Shown: positions 51,856 through 59,863, numbered from the stretch's first letter. The stretch: 64,000 bases of DNA from Nitrosomonas oligotropha (GCF_009833085.1 NZ_QRBZ01000010.1:1-64000); one strand, 5' to 3'. Numbers and translations are program-made. Notes: generated by a model not told the origin, from the sequence alone.

Positions 51856-53130
51856 GTGTTCCAGTTCAAAGCCCTACCGCCCAAGCAAGCCATTGAGTTC
51901 TTTCGTCAGAAAGGTGCGAAGCTCAGCTTCAGTTGGGAGGATGTCGAAGCGCAAGAACACCAGGCAGGACACACGGTGGCAAAGGTAATGCAGCTCGATA
52001 TTTTGCGCGATATTATTGGCGGCACTGATTCTGCAATGGCGAACGGCACCACTTTCGAGACCTTTCAGAAGAACCTCAAACCGCTCTTGGTTGAAAAAGG
52101 CTGGTGGGGCAAGGCGGAAATGACCGATCCGCTGACCAATGAAAAAAAGCTTGTGCAGCTCGGCAACCCACGGCGGATGCGCACAATCTTCGACACCAAC
52201 CTACGCACCGCGTATTCGGAAGGCAAATGGGCGCGTATCCAGGAAACCAAGAAGGCTTTCCCGATCCTGATTTATCACGGTAACAACTCCGAACACCCAC
52301 GCATGCAGCATTCCGGTTGGGACAACCTGGCGCTGCCAGCGGATGATCCATTTTGGAAAGCGCACTTCCCGGTGAAAGCCTGGGGGTGCAAATGCTTTGT
52401 CACCAGTGCTAATCAGAAGATACTCGACCAGCGGGGACTTAAGATTAGCGAATCGCCCAAGGTTCCGGAATACACGTACACCAACAAGCGCACCGGCGAG
52501 ATCCGGAAGATACCACTCGGCGTTGATCCGGGTTTTAATTATCCGCCTGGCGGCCGCCTGAATAATTTGCCCAAATTCATAACGGATAAAATCATCCAGG
52601 CACCGGCCGACGTCGGCGCTACCTGGTGGCAGACTATGCGGCCGCTACAGGCACCGGGTATCACACGGACGTTTCAGGACTTTGTCGGCCAAACATTTAC
52701 CGATGGCACGGGGCGCGGAAAGTTTGCGGTGGCAGGTTTTGCGCACCCGGATGATGTTGAGTTTTTGCGATCCATCGATAAAACGCCGGTGTCTGCCGAA
52801 ATCGCCGTACAAGACCGCTTGATGGTCGGTACGAAAGCGGATCGGCACGAATCAACAGGCGATGCACTGACGCAAGCGGAATGGGCAGGCCTGCCGGAAG
52901 CGCTAGCCGATCCAAAGGCTGTGCTGTACGACAATGAAACCGGCAATCTGCTGTACGTGATGGACGCAAAGAATGATTCGCGCGTGCAAAAGATAGTGGT
53001 ACAGATGGACTTTGTGCCGAAGAAACCAAAGCGCAAAATCAACATGGCCAGAACGGCATTTAAAATAGAGGGCAATGCCCTCGGAGATAAAACACGGTAC
53101 AGATTAGTTCGCGGCAGCTTGAGAGATTGA
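51856..53130 (+). CDS. Head morphogenesis protein gp30 with C-terminal RNase-like domain
   Basis: Of the 424 residues, the first 240 are the SPP1 gp7/Mu gp30 minor head fold. That part includes DTNLRTAYSEGKWARIQETK, HPRMQHSGWDNLALP and a metal-type CKCFVTSANQ. The remainder (about 265-424) resembles the PBECR-type phage nuclease domain (family of barnase, EndoU, colicin E5/D, RelE), with VSAEIAVQDRLMVGTKADRH and a basic ending. It may be injected with DNA. The start is GTG, with GTCTTATAAGTCAC and no strong ribosome site. The nuclease assignment is tentative. Confidence 0.8.
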   Translation: MFQFKALPPKQAIEFFRQKGAKLSFSWEDVEAQEHQAGHTVAKVMQLDILRDIIGGTDSAMANGTTFETFQKNLKPLLVEKGWWGKAEMTDPLTNEKKLVQLGNPRRMRTIFDTNLRTAYSEGKWARIQETKKAFPILIYHGNNSEHPRMQHSGWDNLALPADDPFWKAHFPVKAWGCKCFVTSANQKILDQRGLKISESPKVPEYTYTNKRTGEIRKIPLGVDPGFNYPPGGRLNNLPKFITDKIIQAPADVGATWWQTMRPLQAPGITRTFQDFVGQTFTDGTGRGKFAVAGFAHPDDVEFLRSIDKTPVSAEIAVQDRLMVGTKADRHESTGDALTQAEWAGLPEALADPKAVLYDNETGNLLYVMDAKNDSRVQKIVVQMDFVPKKPKRKINMARTAFKIEGNALGDKTRYRLVRGSLRD

Positions 53131-53447
53131 AGCTGCGAGTGGGAGGCCGGACGTCCCTCCATCCATGACGCTTGCGCGGACACGAGCGTAGACTCCGAAA
53201 TTTCTACGCCTCACTCGCTGAAATAAAATTGTATGCCCAATCTTCCAAAAATGCAAAACGCCACAAATGGGGGTTGAATCGATTTGTGATGCCGTATTGC
53301 TACCGTGATAAGCATCGAATCAAAACACCCGCGTTAAACTAGCGTTAAATTCAGCCTAAACCACATTTGCGTATTGCGTTCGATCTGCTTGTTTGACCTT
53401 CCGGCAATAAAAGTGCTACGCTGATCTGCTCTATCAAATGGTTATGC
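53131..53447. other. Long non-coding stretch in the late region
   Basis: Over 310 bases without a credible ORF, unusual in the densely packed late operon. Near its left end GGAGG (53142-53146) and CCTCC (53156-53160) can pair, and GCGAGTG (53134-53140) matches CACTCGC at about 53211-53217, which could fold the region into one arm. It directly precedes late promoter 2. It may hold the end of the gp30 transcript or a structured RNA. Confidence 0.45.
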
Positions 53448-53502
53448 AGGACGCGCGTCCTCGTTAACTCAAAGATTCCCCGCTGAAATAATGGCGGCAT
53501 GA
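53448..53502 (+). promoter_or_regulatory. Late promoter 2 (second copy of the palindrome and -10 layout)
   Basis: AGGACGCGCGTCCT (53448-53461) then CGTTAAC, 22 bases and ATGGCGGCATGA, with the protease ATG at 53499. The spacing to the start codon (44.5 bases from palindrome centre) is identical to late promoter 1, although most of the intervening bases differ. The extended -10 is TG-A-AATAAT (53484-53492), one mismatch from TATAAT. Conservation of exactly these parts argues for a functional promoter pair. Confidence 0.68.
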
Positions 53503-54605
53503 ATCGCAAAACTCCACATAAAAATATTGGCATTGCCGCTTGCGCTATTTCGGTCACCCCGACCGGAGAGGTGCAATTGTTTCCCGCCGGACAGTTCCGG
53601 GCGCGTGTGACTGATGGCAGGCCCAAGGATGCGCCAGGCTGGCTCATGAATAAAGAGCTGGCCACCGCCATCATCGCGGAATTCGATAGCCGCAAAATCA
53701 AAACCGTAATCGATTTTGAGCACCAAACCATGCTTGCGTCGCAAAACGGCCAGCCTGCGCCTGCGGCCGGATGGTTCTCAAAATTGGAGTGGCGCGATAA
53801 CGGCTTATACGCAATCGATGTGGAATGGACTGAACGTGCCACCTCCATGATCGAGAGTGGCGAATACAAATACATTTCTCCGGTTTTTACCTACGACAAA
53901 AAATCAGGCGCGATCAAAAGCCTGTTCAATGCAGCGCTGACAAATAACCACGCATTAGACGGCATGGACGCGGTCGCCGCCAGCCAGTTACTTATTACCC
54001 AACAAACCAACCTGGAGGCATTAAAAATGGAAGGACTCATGGAGCAATTACGCTGGTTGTTGAATCTGCCGGTGACCGCAACCGCCGACGAAATTACCGC
54101 TGAACTGCAAAAAGCCATCGATCAAATCAAATCGTCCTCAGCCAATGCGGCCGCTACGGCAGGTTTTAGCATTGTTAGCCTGATCGAATCGCAAGCCAAT
54201 CAAATCGTCGCATTAACCGCTGCGGCCGCCAATCCGGATCCGGCCAAATTTGTTGCAGTCGGCACCATGAAAGAACTGCAAACGGAAGTGGCGGCACTGC
54301 GCGCTCAGATCAATGGCAGCGAAGTCGATCAGATTGTTACCGCTGCTTTGAGTGCCGGAAAAATTTTACCAGCCCAAGAAGCCTGGGCGCGCAATCTCGG
54401 CAAGCAAAGCATTGCGTCCCTTAAAGAATACCTCGAAACCGCCCAGCCTATCGCCGCGCTGGCCGGTACGCAAACCGACGGCAAGCCGCCGAAAGGTTTA
54501 AGTGATGGCGTGCAGCTCGACGACAACCAACTTGCCGTGTGCAAAGCGATGGGAACCGATCCGGCCGATTTCGCCAAAACGCTGCAATCGATGCAACAAG
54601 CCTAA
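53499..54605 (+). CDS. Head maturation protease (Mu gpI-like) with C-terminal scaffold region
   Basis: This 368-residue protein has an N-terminal protease domain (about 1-170; TVIDFEHQTMLASQNGQPAP and AAGWFSKLEWRDNGLY are typical of Mu I). A C-terminal helical region of scaffold type, rich in Ala/Gln/Glu, follows. It would cleave the scaffold and mature the head. No ribosome site precedes the ATG, and the start sits on the late promoter element, so a leaderless mRNA is predicted. Confidence 0.85.
   Translation: MNRKTPHKNIGIAACAISVTPTGEVQLFPAGQFRARVTDGRPKDAPGWLMNKELATAIIAEFDSRKIKTVIDFEHQTMLASQNGQPAPAAGWFSKLEWRDNGLYAIDVEWTERATSMIESGEYKYISPVFTYDKKSGAIKSLFNAALTNNHALDGMDAVAASQLLITQQTNLEALKMEGLMEQLRWLLNLPVTATADEITAELQKAIDQIKSSSANAAATAGFSIVSLIESQANQIVALTAAAANPDPAKFVAVGTMKELQTEVAALRAQINGSEVDQIVTAALSAGKILPAQEAWARNLGKQSIASLKEYLETAQPIAALAGTQTDGKPPKGLSDGVQLDDNQLAVCKAMGTDPADFAKTLQSMQQA
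54027..54605 (+). CDS. Internal in-frame scaffold protein (Mu gpZ-like)
   Basis: Within the protease gene, GGAGG at 54014-54018 stands 8 bases before an in-frame ATG (54027). This gives a separate 192-residue product identical to the protease C-terminus (MEGLMEQLRWLLNLP...). In Mu, the scaffold gene Z is the 3' part of gene I. The good internal ribosome site, next to a main start without one, supports a separate scaffold here. Confidence 0.6.
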   Translation: MEGLMEQLRWLLNLPVTATADEITAELQKAIDQIKSSSANAAATAGFSIVSLIESQANQIVALTAAAANPDPAKFVAVGTMKELQTEVAALRAQINGSEVDQIVTAALSAGKILPAQEAWARNLGKQSIASLKEYLETAQPIAALAGTQTDGKPPKGLSDGVQLDDNQLAVCKAMGTDPADFAKTLQSMQQA

Positions 54606-54644
54606 ACCGGCGGGCAAATATTTGAAACTCAATAGGAGAACAGC

Positions 54645-55310
54645 ATGGCTCTAGCAGCAGATCGCAATACGCAGATGAAAGACGGCGAGCTTCTGAGCGT
54701 GCCGCTTGCGGCGGTGAAAGTTTTTGCCGGTGCAATTGTGGCGGCAAACAGTTCCGGCTACGCAACCAAGGGCCAAGCCGCCGTCGGCATGACCTACTTA
54801 GGCCGCGCCGAAGAGCAAGTCGATAACTCGGGCGGTTCCGCCGGTGATAAAAAAATCCTGGTGCGCCGCGGTAAGGATTTTAAGTGGAAAAACAGCGCAA
54901 CCAGCGCGATCACTCAGGCCGATTTCGGCAAGATTTGCTACATCGAGGATGACGAAACGGTATCGAAAACCGACCAGGCTGGCACGTTGTCAGCCGCCGG
55001 AACGATTGTCGGTGTGGAATCGGATGGCGTTTGGGTGGCGGAAGTCGGCAAAGCGCGCCTCACGGCTACTGCGACGCTCGATTTTGGATCGATCAATGCA
55101 GCGGCCAGTGCGGACTTGACCATCACGGTTGCGGGCGCAGCGGTCAATGATTCGGTATCACTCGGACTGCCAGCGGCACCGACAGCCGGAATCATGTTCC
55201 GTGGCTTCGTCTCAGCGGCTAACACGGTGACGGTTCGTGCGACCAATATCACCGGCAGCCCGGTCGATCCGGCCTCGGCAACGTACCGCGCAACGGTTAT
55301 TAAAACCTAA
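54645..55310 (+). CDS. Head-associated structural protein (DUF2190-like)
   Basis: This 221-residue protein has repeated beta-strand sequence (AAGTIVGVESDGVWVAEVG) and a C-terminal Ig-like or decoration-like half (TATATLDFGSINAAASADLT). Position between protease and major head genes suits a capsid decoration or fibre protein. ATAGGAG precedes the ATG. A strong hairpin follows the stop. Confidence 0.68.
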   Translation: MALAADRNTQMKDGELLSVPLAAVKVFAGAIVAANSSGYATKGQAAVGMTYLGRAEEQVDNSGGSAGDKKILVRRGKDFKWKNSATSAITQADFGKICYIEDDETVSKTDQAGTLSAAGTIVGVESDGVWVAEVGKARLTATATLDFGSINAAASADLTITVAGAAVNDSVSLGLPAAPTAGIMFRGFVSAANTVTVRATNITGSPVDPASATYRATVIKT

Positions 55311-55320
55311 CGTGCTGTAA

Positions 55321-55340
55321 GGGCAAATAATCATTTGCCC
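55321..55340. other. Intercistronic hairpin 1, after the DUF2190-like gene
   Basis: GGGCAAAT, loop AATC, ATTTGCCC: an 8-bp perfect stem 10 bases after the stop codon, without a U-tract. Similar hairpins follow two other structural genes (56307, 59461). They could protect the 3' end of upstream messages after processing. Confidence 0.6.
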
Positions 55341-55381
55341 CAACGTAATCGCATTCGAACAATCAAGAAAGGAGCAATTGC

Positions 55382-56287
55382 ATGCTAGTCAATAAAGATA
55401 CGATCTCGGCTGTTTTCATCAGCCTAAAAACGGAATTCAGCAATGCATTTTCTGCGGCGAATTCAAACTGGCAGAAAATCGCGATGAAAGTGCCATCGAC
55501 AACAGGCCAAAACGATTACACCTGGCTGTCCAAGTTTCCGAAAATGCGCGAGTGGCTGGGCGATAAGGTAATTAAGGCGCTGCAGGCGTACAAATACACA
55601 ATCCAGAACAAGGATTGGGAGGCGACTGTCGAGGTTGATAGAAACGACATGGAAGATGACAGTCTTGGTATGTACGGGCCGCAAGCGCGGATGGCTGGAG
55701 AGTCCGCTGCGCAGTTGCCGGATGAAATTGTCATGAGTCTGGTAACAAATGGCTTTGGCAATCTCTGCTACGACGGTCAATATTTCTACGATACCGATCA
55801 CCCGGTAGCCGGTGCCAGCGTATCCAATAAATTAACCGTTGTGCTGAGCAGCTCAACCCTGGCGGCTGCGATTGCCAGTTACGGCGCGGCACGCACGGCG
55901 ATGATGAAATTCAAGGACGACGAAGGCCGCCCGCTCAATCTTAATCCTAATGTGTTGCTGGTGCCGCCTGCGCTGGAAGCTGTTGCACTGGTGCTGGTAA
56001 ATAACGAGCGGCTGGAAGATGGCAAACAAAACCCTTATCGCGGCACTGCAACAGTGGTTGTCGATGCCCGTCTTGCAACCGATACCGAATGGCACCTGCT
56101 GGATACCACCAAGCCTATCAAGCCATTCATTTACCAAGAGCGGAAAGCGCCTGTTTTTGTCGAGCAAACCGACATGAGTAGCGATGATGTATTCACACGC
56201 AAAAAACTCAAGTTCGGAGCTGAGGCGCGCGCCAACGGCGGATATGGATTCTGGCAAATGGCTGTCGGCTCCACCGGCGCGGGTTAA
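55382..56287 (+). CDS. Major head protein (Mu gpT-like)
   Basis: The 301 residues match the Mu gpT/COG4397 family in size and motifs (WLSKFPKMREWLGDKVI near the start; YDTDHPVAGASVSNK in the middle). It would form the capsid shell with an HK97-type fold. AAGAAAGGAGC precedes ATG 55382. A strong hairpin follows. Confidence 0.9.
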   Translation: MLVNKDTISAVFISLKTEFSNAFSAANSNWQKIAMKVPSTTGQNDYTWLSKFPKMREWLGDKVIKALQAYKYTIQNKDWEATVEVDRNDMEDDSLGMYGPQARMAGESAAQLPDEIVMSLVTNGFGNLCYDGQYFYDTDHPVAGASVSNKLTVVLSSSTLAAAIASYGAARTAMMKFKDDEGRPLNLNPNVLLVPPALEAVALVLVNNERLEDGKQNPYRGTATVVVDARLATDTEWHLLDTTKPIKPFIYQERKAPVFVEQTDMSSDDVFTRKKLKFGAEARANGGYGFWQMAVGSTGAG

Positions 56288-56306
56288 TCCGAATCGATCT
56301 GATGTA

Positions 56307-56327
56307 GGGGCGCATTGCATGCGCCCC
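56307..56327. other. Intercistronic hairpin 2, after the major head protein gene
   Basis: GGGGCGCA, loop TTGCA, TGCGCCCC: an 8-bp GC-rich perfect stem 20 bases after the stop, no U-tract. Its placement after the gene for the most abundant virion protein suggests a role in message stability or attenuation. Confidence 0.6.
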
Positions 56328-56371
56328 TGATCCGGAACAAAAAACACCAGGCTTAATACACGGAGATAAAA

Positions 56372-56680
56372 ATGGCGAAAGAAACCAAAGACACCAAAGA
56401 AATCAAAGCGCCGGATGCGCCGGGAACCGATAACCCTGCCGCAGCAGGCGCGGTAGAAATAGCAACCAAAGCAGCAGAGGCTGAAAAACCGAAGGCTGTG
56501 CCAAAGAAAACAATCAAAGTGCTCTACGTCGTAGCGAAACGCGAAGGCTTCCGCCGCGCCGGTTTTGCGTTCGGTGCTGAGCGTACCCGCTTGGTTGTTG
56601 AAGATCTGACGGCCGAGCAGGTTAAGCAGTTGAAAGAAGAACCCATGCTCGTTGTGACCGAAACCTCGGAAGAAGTTTAA
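56372..56680 (+). CDS. Mu gp35-like small protein
   Basis: This 102-residue protein has an Ala/Lys/Glu-rich N-terminal half that looks disordered and a compact C-terminal part (KVLYVVAKREGFRRAGFAFG...), resembling the FluMu/Mu gp35 type. Its position after the head gene agrees. The function is unknown; it may be a head completion protein. Confidence 0.68.
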   Translation: MAKETKDTKEIKAPDAPGTDNPAAAGAVEIATKAAEAEKPKAVPKKTIKVLYVVAKREGFRRAGFAFGAERTRLVVEDLTAEQVKQLKEEPMLVVTETSEEV

Positions 56681-56686
56681 CGCGCC

Positions 56687-57112
56687 ATGACCTACGCCAG
56701 CCAGCAGAACATGATTGACCGCTTCGGTGAGGATGAGCTGATCCAGCTTACCGACCGGGACAGTCTGGGCGCAATCGATGCCACGGTGATCAATCGTGCG
56801 CTGGGTGATGCGGATGCGACGATCAACGGTTACTTGGCCGCGCGCTACACACTGCCGCTTGCTAATCCTGTGCCGGAAATGCTGGAACGCTTTGCGTGTG
56901 ATATTGCCCGCTATGCACTGTATGACGATGGGGTGAAGGAAGCTATTGAAACCCGTTACAAGGATGCTATCGCTTACTTGCGCGACGTGTCCACCGGAAA
57001 AGCCGATCTGGGCGTCAGCGACACCAGCAACAAACCGGCCAGTACCGCCACCGCGCAAATGTCGTCCACCACGCCGGTATTCCGGCGCGAAGACTCGCAG
57101 GGTTTCATATGA
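56687..57112 (+). CDS. Mu gp36-like protein (DUF1320)
   Basis: The 141-residue helical protein (YASQQNMIDRFGEDELIQLT start, then ATVINRALGDADATINGYLA) belongs to the DUF1320 gp36 family, thought to act at the head-tail connector. It overlaps gpG by 4 bases. Confidence 0.85.
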   Translation: MTYASQQNMIDRFGEDELIQLTDRDSLGAIDATVINRALGDADATINGYLAARYTLPLANPVPEMLERFACDIARYALYDDGVKEAIETRYKDAIAYLRDVSTGKADLGVSDTSNKPASTATAQMSSTTPVFRREDSQGFI

Positions 57113-57603
57113 GCGTGACTTACCGCATCGAATATGACGACAGCGCCGTGCAAGCGGTGCTCAACCGGCTGATCGCAACCGGCCAATCGCCGCGTGATGT
57201 CATGCAAGAAATTGCAGCCTATGGTGAAAATTCAACGCAACGCAGATTTGCAGACGGTCAAGCACCGGATGGCACGTCCTGGAAGCCAAGCTGGCGCGCG
57301 ATGGATAAAGGCGGCAAAACGCTGATCGATTCCAGCCGCCTGCTGGGTTCTATTACGGGTGATTCCGGTGACGATTTCGCCGAATGGGGCAGTAACGTCA
57401 TTTATGCGGCAATCCATCAATTCGGTGGAGAAATCCGGCCAAAGAGCAAAAAGGCATTGTTTTTCAGAACACCGAGCGGTGGCGGCCGCAGCATGAAAAA
57501 AGTAACTATTCCCGCTCGCCCATACCTCGGCATCAACCAGAAAGACGAAGAAAACATCATCGATATCGTAAACCGCCATTTGGCGGAAGCGGTAGCTATT
57601 TAA
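57109..57603 (+). CDS. Virion morphogenesis protein G (tail completion)
   Basis: This 164-residue Mu gpG/phage tail completion family protein has QRFADGQAPDGTSWKPS-like (RRFADGQAPDGTSWKP), GSNVIYAAIHQFGGEIRPKS and IPARPYLGI segments typical of the family. It joins heads to tails. Confidence 0.88.
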   Translation: MSVTYRIEYDDSAVQAVLNRLIATGQSPRDVMQEIAAYGENSTQRRFADGQAPDGTSWKPSWRAMDKGGKTLIDSSRLLGSITGDSGDDFAEWGSNVIYAAIHQFGGEIRPKSKKALFFRTPSGGGRSMKKVTIPARPYLGINQKDEENIIDIVNRHLAEAVAI

Positions 57604-57618
57604 CCAAAGGAGAAAACC

Positions 57619-57834
57619 ATGAAGTTAACACAAGAGCAAATTAACGAACTGAAAGCAAAGTTGGGTTTGACGGACTTTCAAGCAACCGAGCTTAAAGCGC
57701 GGCTTGCAACATTCTCGGCACAGGCTGATCAAGCCGCTGACGGTTTGCTGGCCAAAATCACCCAGAGCAAATACACCTGGCTGATCGTTATCGCCATCAT
57801 CGCCGCAGCCTGGGCGCTGGGCCGTATAAGTTAA
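57619..57834 (+). CDS. Small protein with C-terminal membrane helix
   Basis: This 71-residue protein has a helical N-terminal part and a single membrane helix at about 50-68 (YTWLIVIAIIAAAWALG). CAAAGGAGAAAACC is its ribosome site. It is odd to find a membrane protein between gpG and gp37. Its function is unknown. Confidence 0.6.
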   Translation: MKLTQEQINELKAKLGLTDFQATELKARLATFSAQADQAADGLLAKITQSKYTWLIVIAIIAAAWALGRIS

Positions 57835-57846
57835 TCGATTCCAATC

Positions 57847-58290
57847 ATGGCCATCGTCCTGTTTGATCATTCCTGGATTATCGCTCGCCTCAAGGATCAG
57901 GTAACCAGCCTGAAACTGGTCGGTGGTGCGGCTGATTTCGACGCGGCTGCTGAGAGCCTGAAGCAAAAACCGGCCGCATTCGTGCTGCCAAATTCCGAAC
58001 GCGCTAACCAATCAACAACAGGAACGATGGCTGTGAGTCAGGAAAACACTGTGCGCTTCGCAGTCGTGCTGGCCGTGCAGAATTTACGCGATGCCCGTGG
58101 AGAGAATGCGCAAGCCGACTTGCTCAGCCTTCGCACGGACATCATGAGCGCCTTGCTTGGCTGGGAACCGGATGAAGATGCGGATTTTAAACCAATCGAA
58201 TTCAGCGGCGGACGCTTGCTTCAACTGGCTGACCGGGTGCTGTGGTGGCAGGACGAATTTGTGACGGCCCATTTATTGAGGAGCGTGTAA
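57847..58290 (+). CDS. Mu gp37-like protein (DUF1834)
   Basis: The 147-residue protein (RLKDQVTSLKLVGGAADFDA, AVVLAVQNLRDARGENAQAD) matches the DUF1834/gp37 family of Mu-like phages, a tail terminator-like role. The stop overlaps the next start by 1 base. Confidence 0.82.
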   Translation: MAIVLFDHSWIIARLKDQVTSLKLVGGAADFDAAAESLKQKPAAFVLPNSERANQSTTGTMAVSQENTVRFAVVLAVQNLRDARGENAQADLLSLRTDIMSALLGWEPDEDADFKPIEFSGGRLLQLADRVLWWQDEFVTAHLLRSV

Positions 58291-58523
58291 TGGTCAAGAA
58301 AATACAAAAAATACTAAAAGATGGCACCGGCTTGCCTCCGAATCCGACGATTGACATTCAAAACGACGAATTCCGAGGCATGGGCGGCAGCTACATTCGT
58401 GATGCGGCCACCGGCAAGCGCACCCGTATTGCAGGCCCGGACGTAGGGGCGGATGGCATCCGCACTAATGGCGAACCAGAAACAGAAACCGGAACGGAGG
58501 CATTGGCCCATGAAAGCGAATAA
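58290..58523 (+). CDS. Small phage protein, possibly gp38-like (DUF2635)
   Basis: ATG 58290 overlaps the gp37 stop and has GAGGAG upstream. The 77-residue product contains GGSYIRDAATGKRTRIAGPD, somewhat like DUF2635, which in Mu precedes the sheath gene. Here a tail tube gene follows instead. The assignment is tentative. It overlaps the tail gene by 14 bases. Confidence 0.55.
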   Translation: MVKKIQKILKDGTGLPPNPTIDIQNDEFRGMGGSYIRDAATGKRTRIAGPDVGADGIRTNGEPETETGTEALAHESE

Positions 58524-59439
58524 AAAGATTTTAACGCTCAAGATTGAAACCACATACGGCACGGACGCGATTCCGGTCGTCGGTACCGACGATATCCTGG
58601 TTTCTAATTTCTCGATGGTGCCGCTCGATTTAAAGTATGCGCAGCGCAACCAGGCGCGGCCGTTTTTTGCAGCGCAAGAACAGATCATCGTGGGCAGTAC
58701 CGTAAAAATCGAATTCGACCTGGAAATGTCCGGTTCCGGCGATGTGGATGCCGCACCGGCTTACGGCCCGGCCCTGCGAATTTGCGCGCTGTCCGAGACA
58801 ATCACGCCAACCACTGGCCCTGTGACCTACGCGATCATTTCCGATGGTGAGGAATCCGCAACGCTTTACTTCAACTGGGATGGTGTGCGTCATAAAGTGC
58901 TGGGCGCGCGTGGCAATTGCGAATGGCGGATTACGGCAAGCGGCATCCCATACATTCACATAACCATAGAAGGTCTGGTAGGCGCAATCGGTGTTGCAGC
59001 ACTCGGCGGAACTCCGGATCTGAGTGCATTTATGAAACCGCTCGCCGTCACCAAAGCGAACACTGCTTTTTCATTACACGGCTACGCCGCCGCGCTGGAA
59101 TCGCTGACGATTAATCGCGGTGCGAGCATGGTTTACAAAAACCGGCCGAACTCCGAGAAGATGCACTTCACGGACGGCCAGGTCACCGGCCAAGTCACTA
59201 TCGAATGCCCTAAAACAGACGCCAAGGATTTTTATGCCATTTGCCTCGCAGGCACTTTGGGTGCTTTGGCCATGACGCACGGCACCGCAATCGGTAATAA
59301 AGTCGTGCTGGCAGCAAGCAACGTGCAATTGACCAATCCGAAAACATCTGAGGGCGACAACCTGGTCATGCTGGCAATGGACATGGTTTTCCTACCATCG
59401 GATGCCGGTAACGACGAATTGACCTACTCAACCGAATAA
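58510..59439 (+). CDS. Major tail tube protein candidate
   Basis: ATG 58510 has GGAGG 10 bases upstream; 309 residues follow (MKANKKILTLKIETTYGTDA). The long beta-rich protein (MVPLDLKYAQRNQARPFFAA, then repeated strands) resembles siphophage tail tube proteins, and lies just before the tail chaperone gene, where tail tubes are found. A strong hairpin follows the gene, as for other abundant virion proteins. Confidence 0.75.
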   Translation: MKANKKILTLKIETTYGTDAIPVVGTDDILVSNFSMVPLDLKYAQRNQARPFFAAQEQIIVGSTVKIEFDLEMSGSGDVDAAPAYGPALRICALSETITPTTGPVTYAIISDGEESATLYFNWDGVRHKVLGARGNCEWRITASGIPYIHITIEGLVGAIGVAALGGTPDLSAFMKPLAVTKANTAFSLHGYAAALESLTINRGASMVYKNRPNSEKMHFTDGQVTGQVTIECPKTDAKDFYAICLAGTLGALAMTHGTAIGNKVVLAASNVQLTNPKTSEGDNLVMLAMDMVFLPSDAGNDELTYSTE

Positions 59440-59460
59440 CCACCCGAGCGGCAAAAGCTA

Positions 59461-59482
59461 CGGGGCGCAATCGCGCGCCCCG
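59461..59482. other. Intercistronic hairpin 3, after the tail tube gene
   Basis: CGGGGCGC, a 6-base loop and GCGCCCCG form an 8-bp GC-only stem 21 bases past the stop, no U-tract. It is the third such element in the structural region. Confidence 0.6.
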
Positions 59483-59524
59483 GCCGGGCAAGAACCTCAA
59501 TCAAACTTAACCAAGGAGAACCGC

Positions 59525-59863
59525 ATGTTTAAAGTCGAAAAACCAAAAGATATCACCTGGCCAGTCACCGTCAGCATCCCGCGCGATGGCGGAAACGCGG
59601 TTAAAGCAACGTTTACCGGCAAATTCAAAATTCTGCCTAGCGCGGAATTTAACGCGATTTATAACAATGGCGGTAGCGACGAGGATCTGATCTGCAACGT
59701 CATGACCGGCTGGAACAGCGATCTATGCGATGAAGATGGTAATTCAATGGAGTTTAACGAAGAGAATCTGAGCCTGATCGCGTCCGTGCCTTACATCCGC
59801 AGTGCAATCGTTTCGGCTTACCTGGAACTCTCGAACGGCAAAAAAGCAGCACGAAAAAACTAA
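59525..59863 (+). CDS. Tail assembly chaperone, short form (G-like)
   Basis: This 112-residue protein (VEKPKDITWPVTVSIPRDGG, LICNVMTGWNSDLCDEDGNS) matches the chaperone read from zero frame. AACCAAGGAG precedes the ATG. It ends with AAA AAC TAA, directly on a slippery heptamer. A part of the ribosomes should shift into the -1 frame to make a longer protein. Confidence 0.8.
   Translation: MFKVEKPKDITWPVTVSIPRDGGNAVKATFTGKFKILPSAEFNAIYNNGGSDEDLICNVMTGWNSDLCDEDGNSMEFNEENLSLIASVPYIRSAIVSAYLELSNGKKAARKN

Noticed and set aside
55853-57058. 401-residue leftward frame opposite the head protein and gp36-like genes
   Set aside because: Long, but antisense to several recognised genes. Its composition (Phe/Arg/His-rich) is that of a shadow frame in GC-biased codons.
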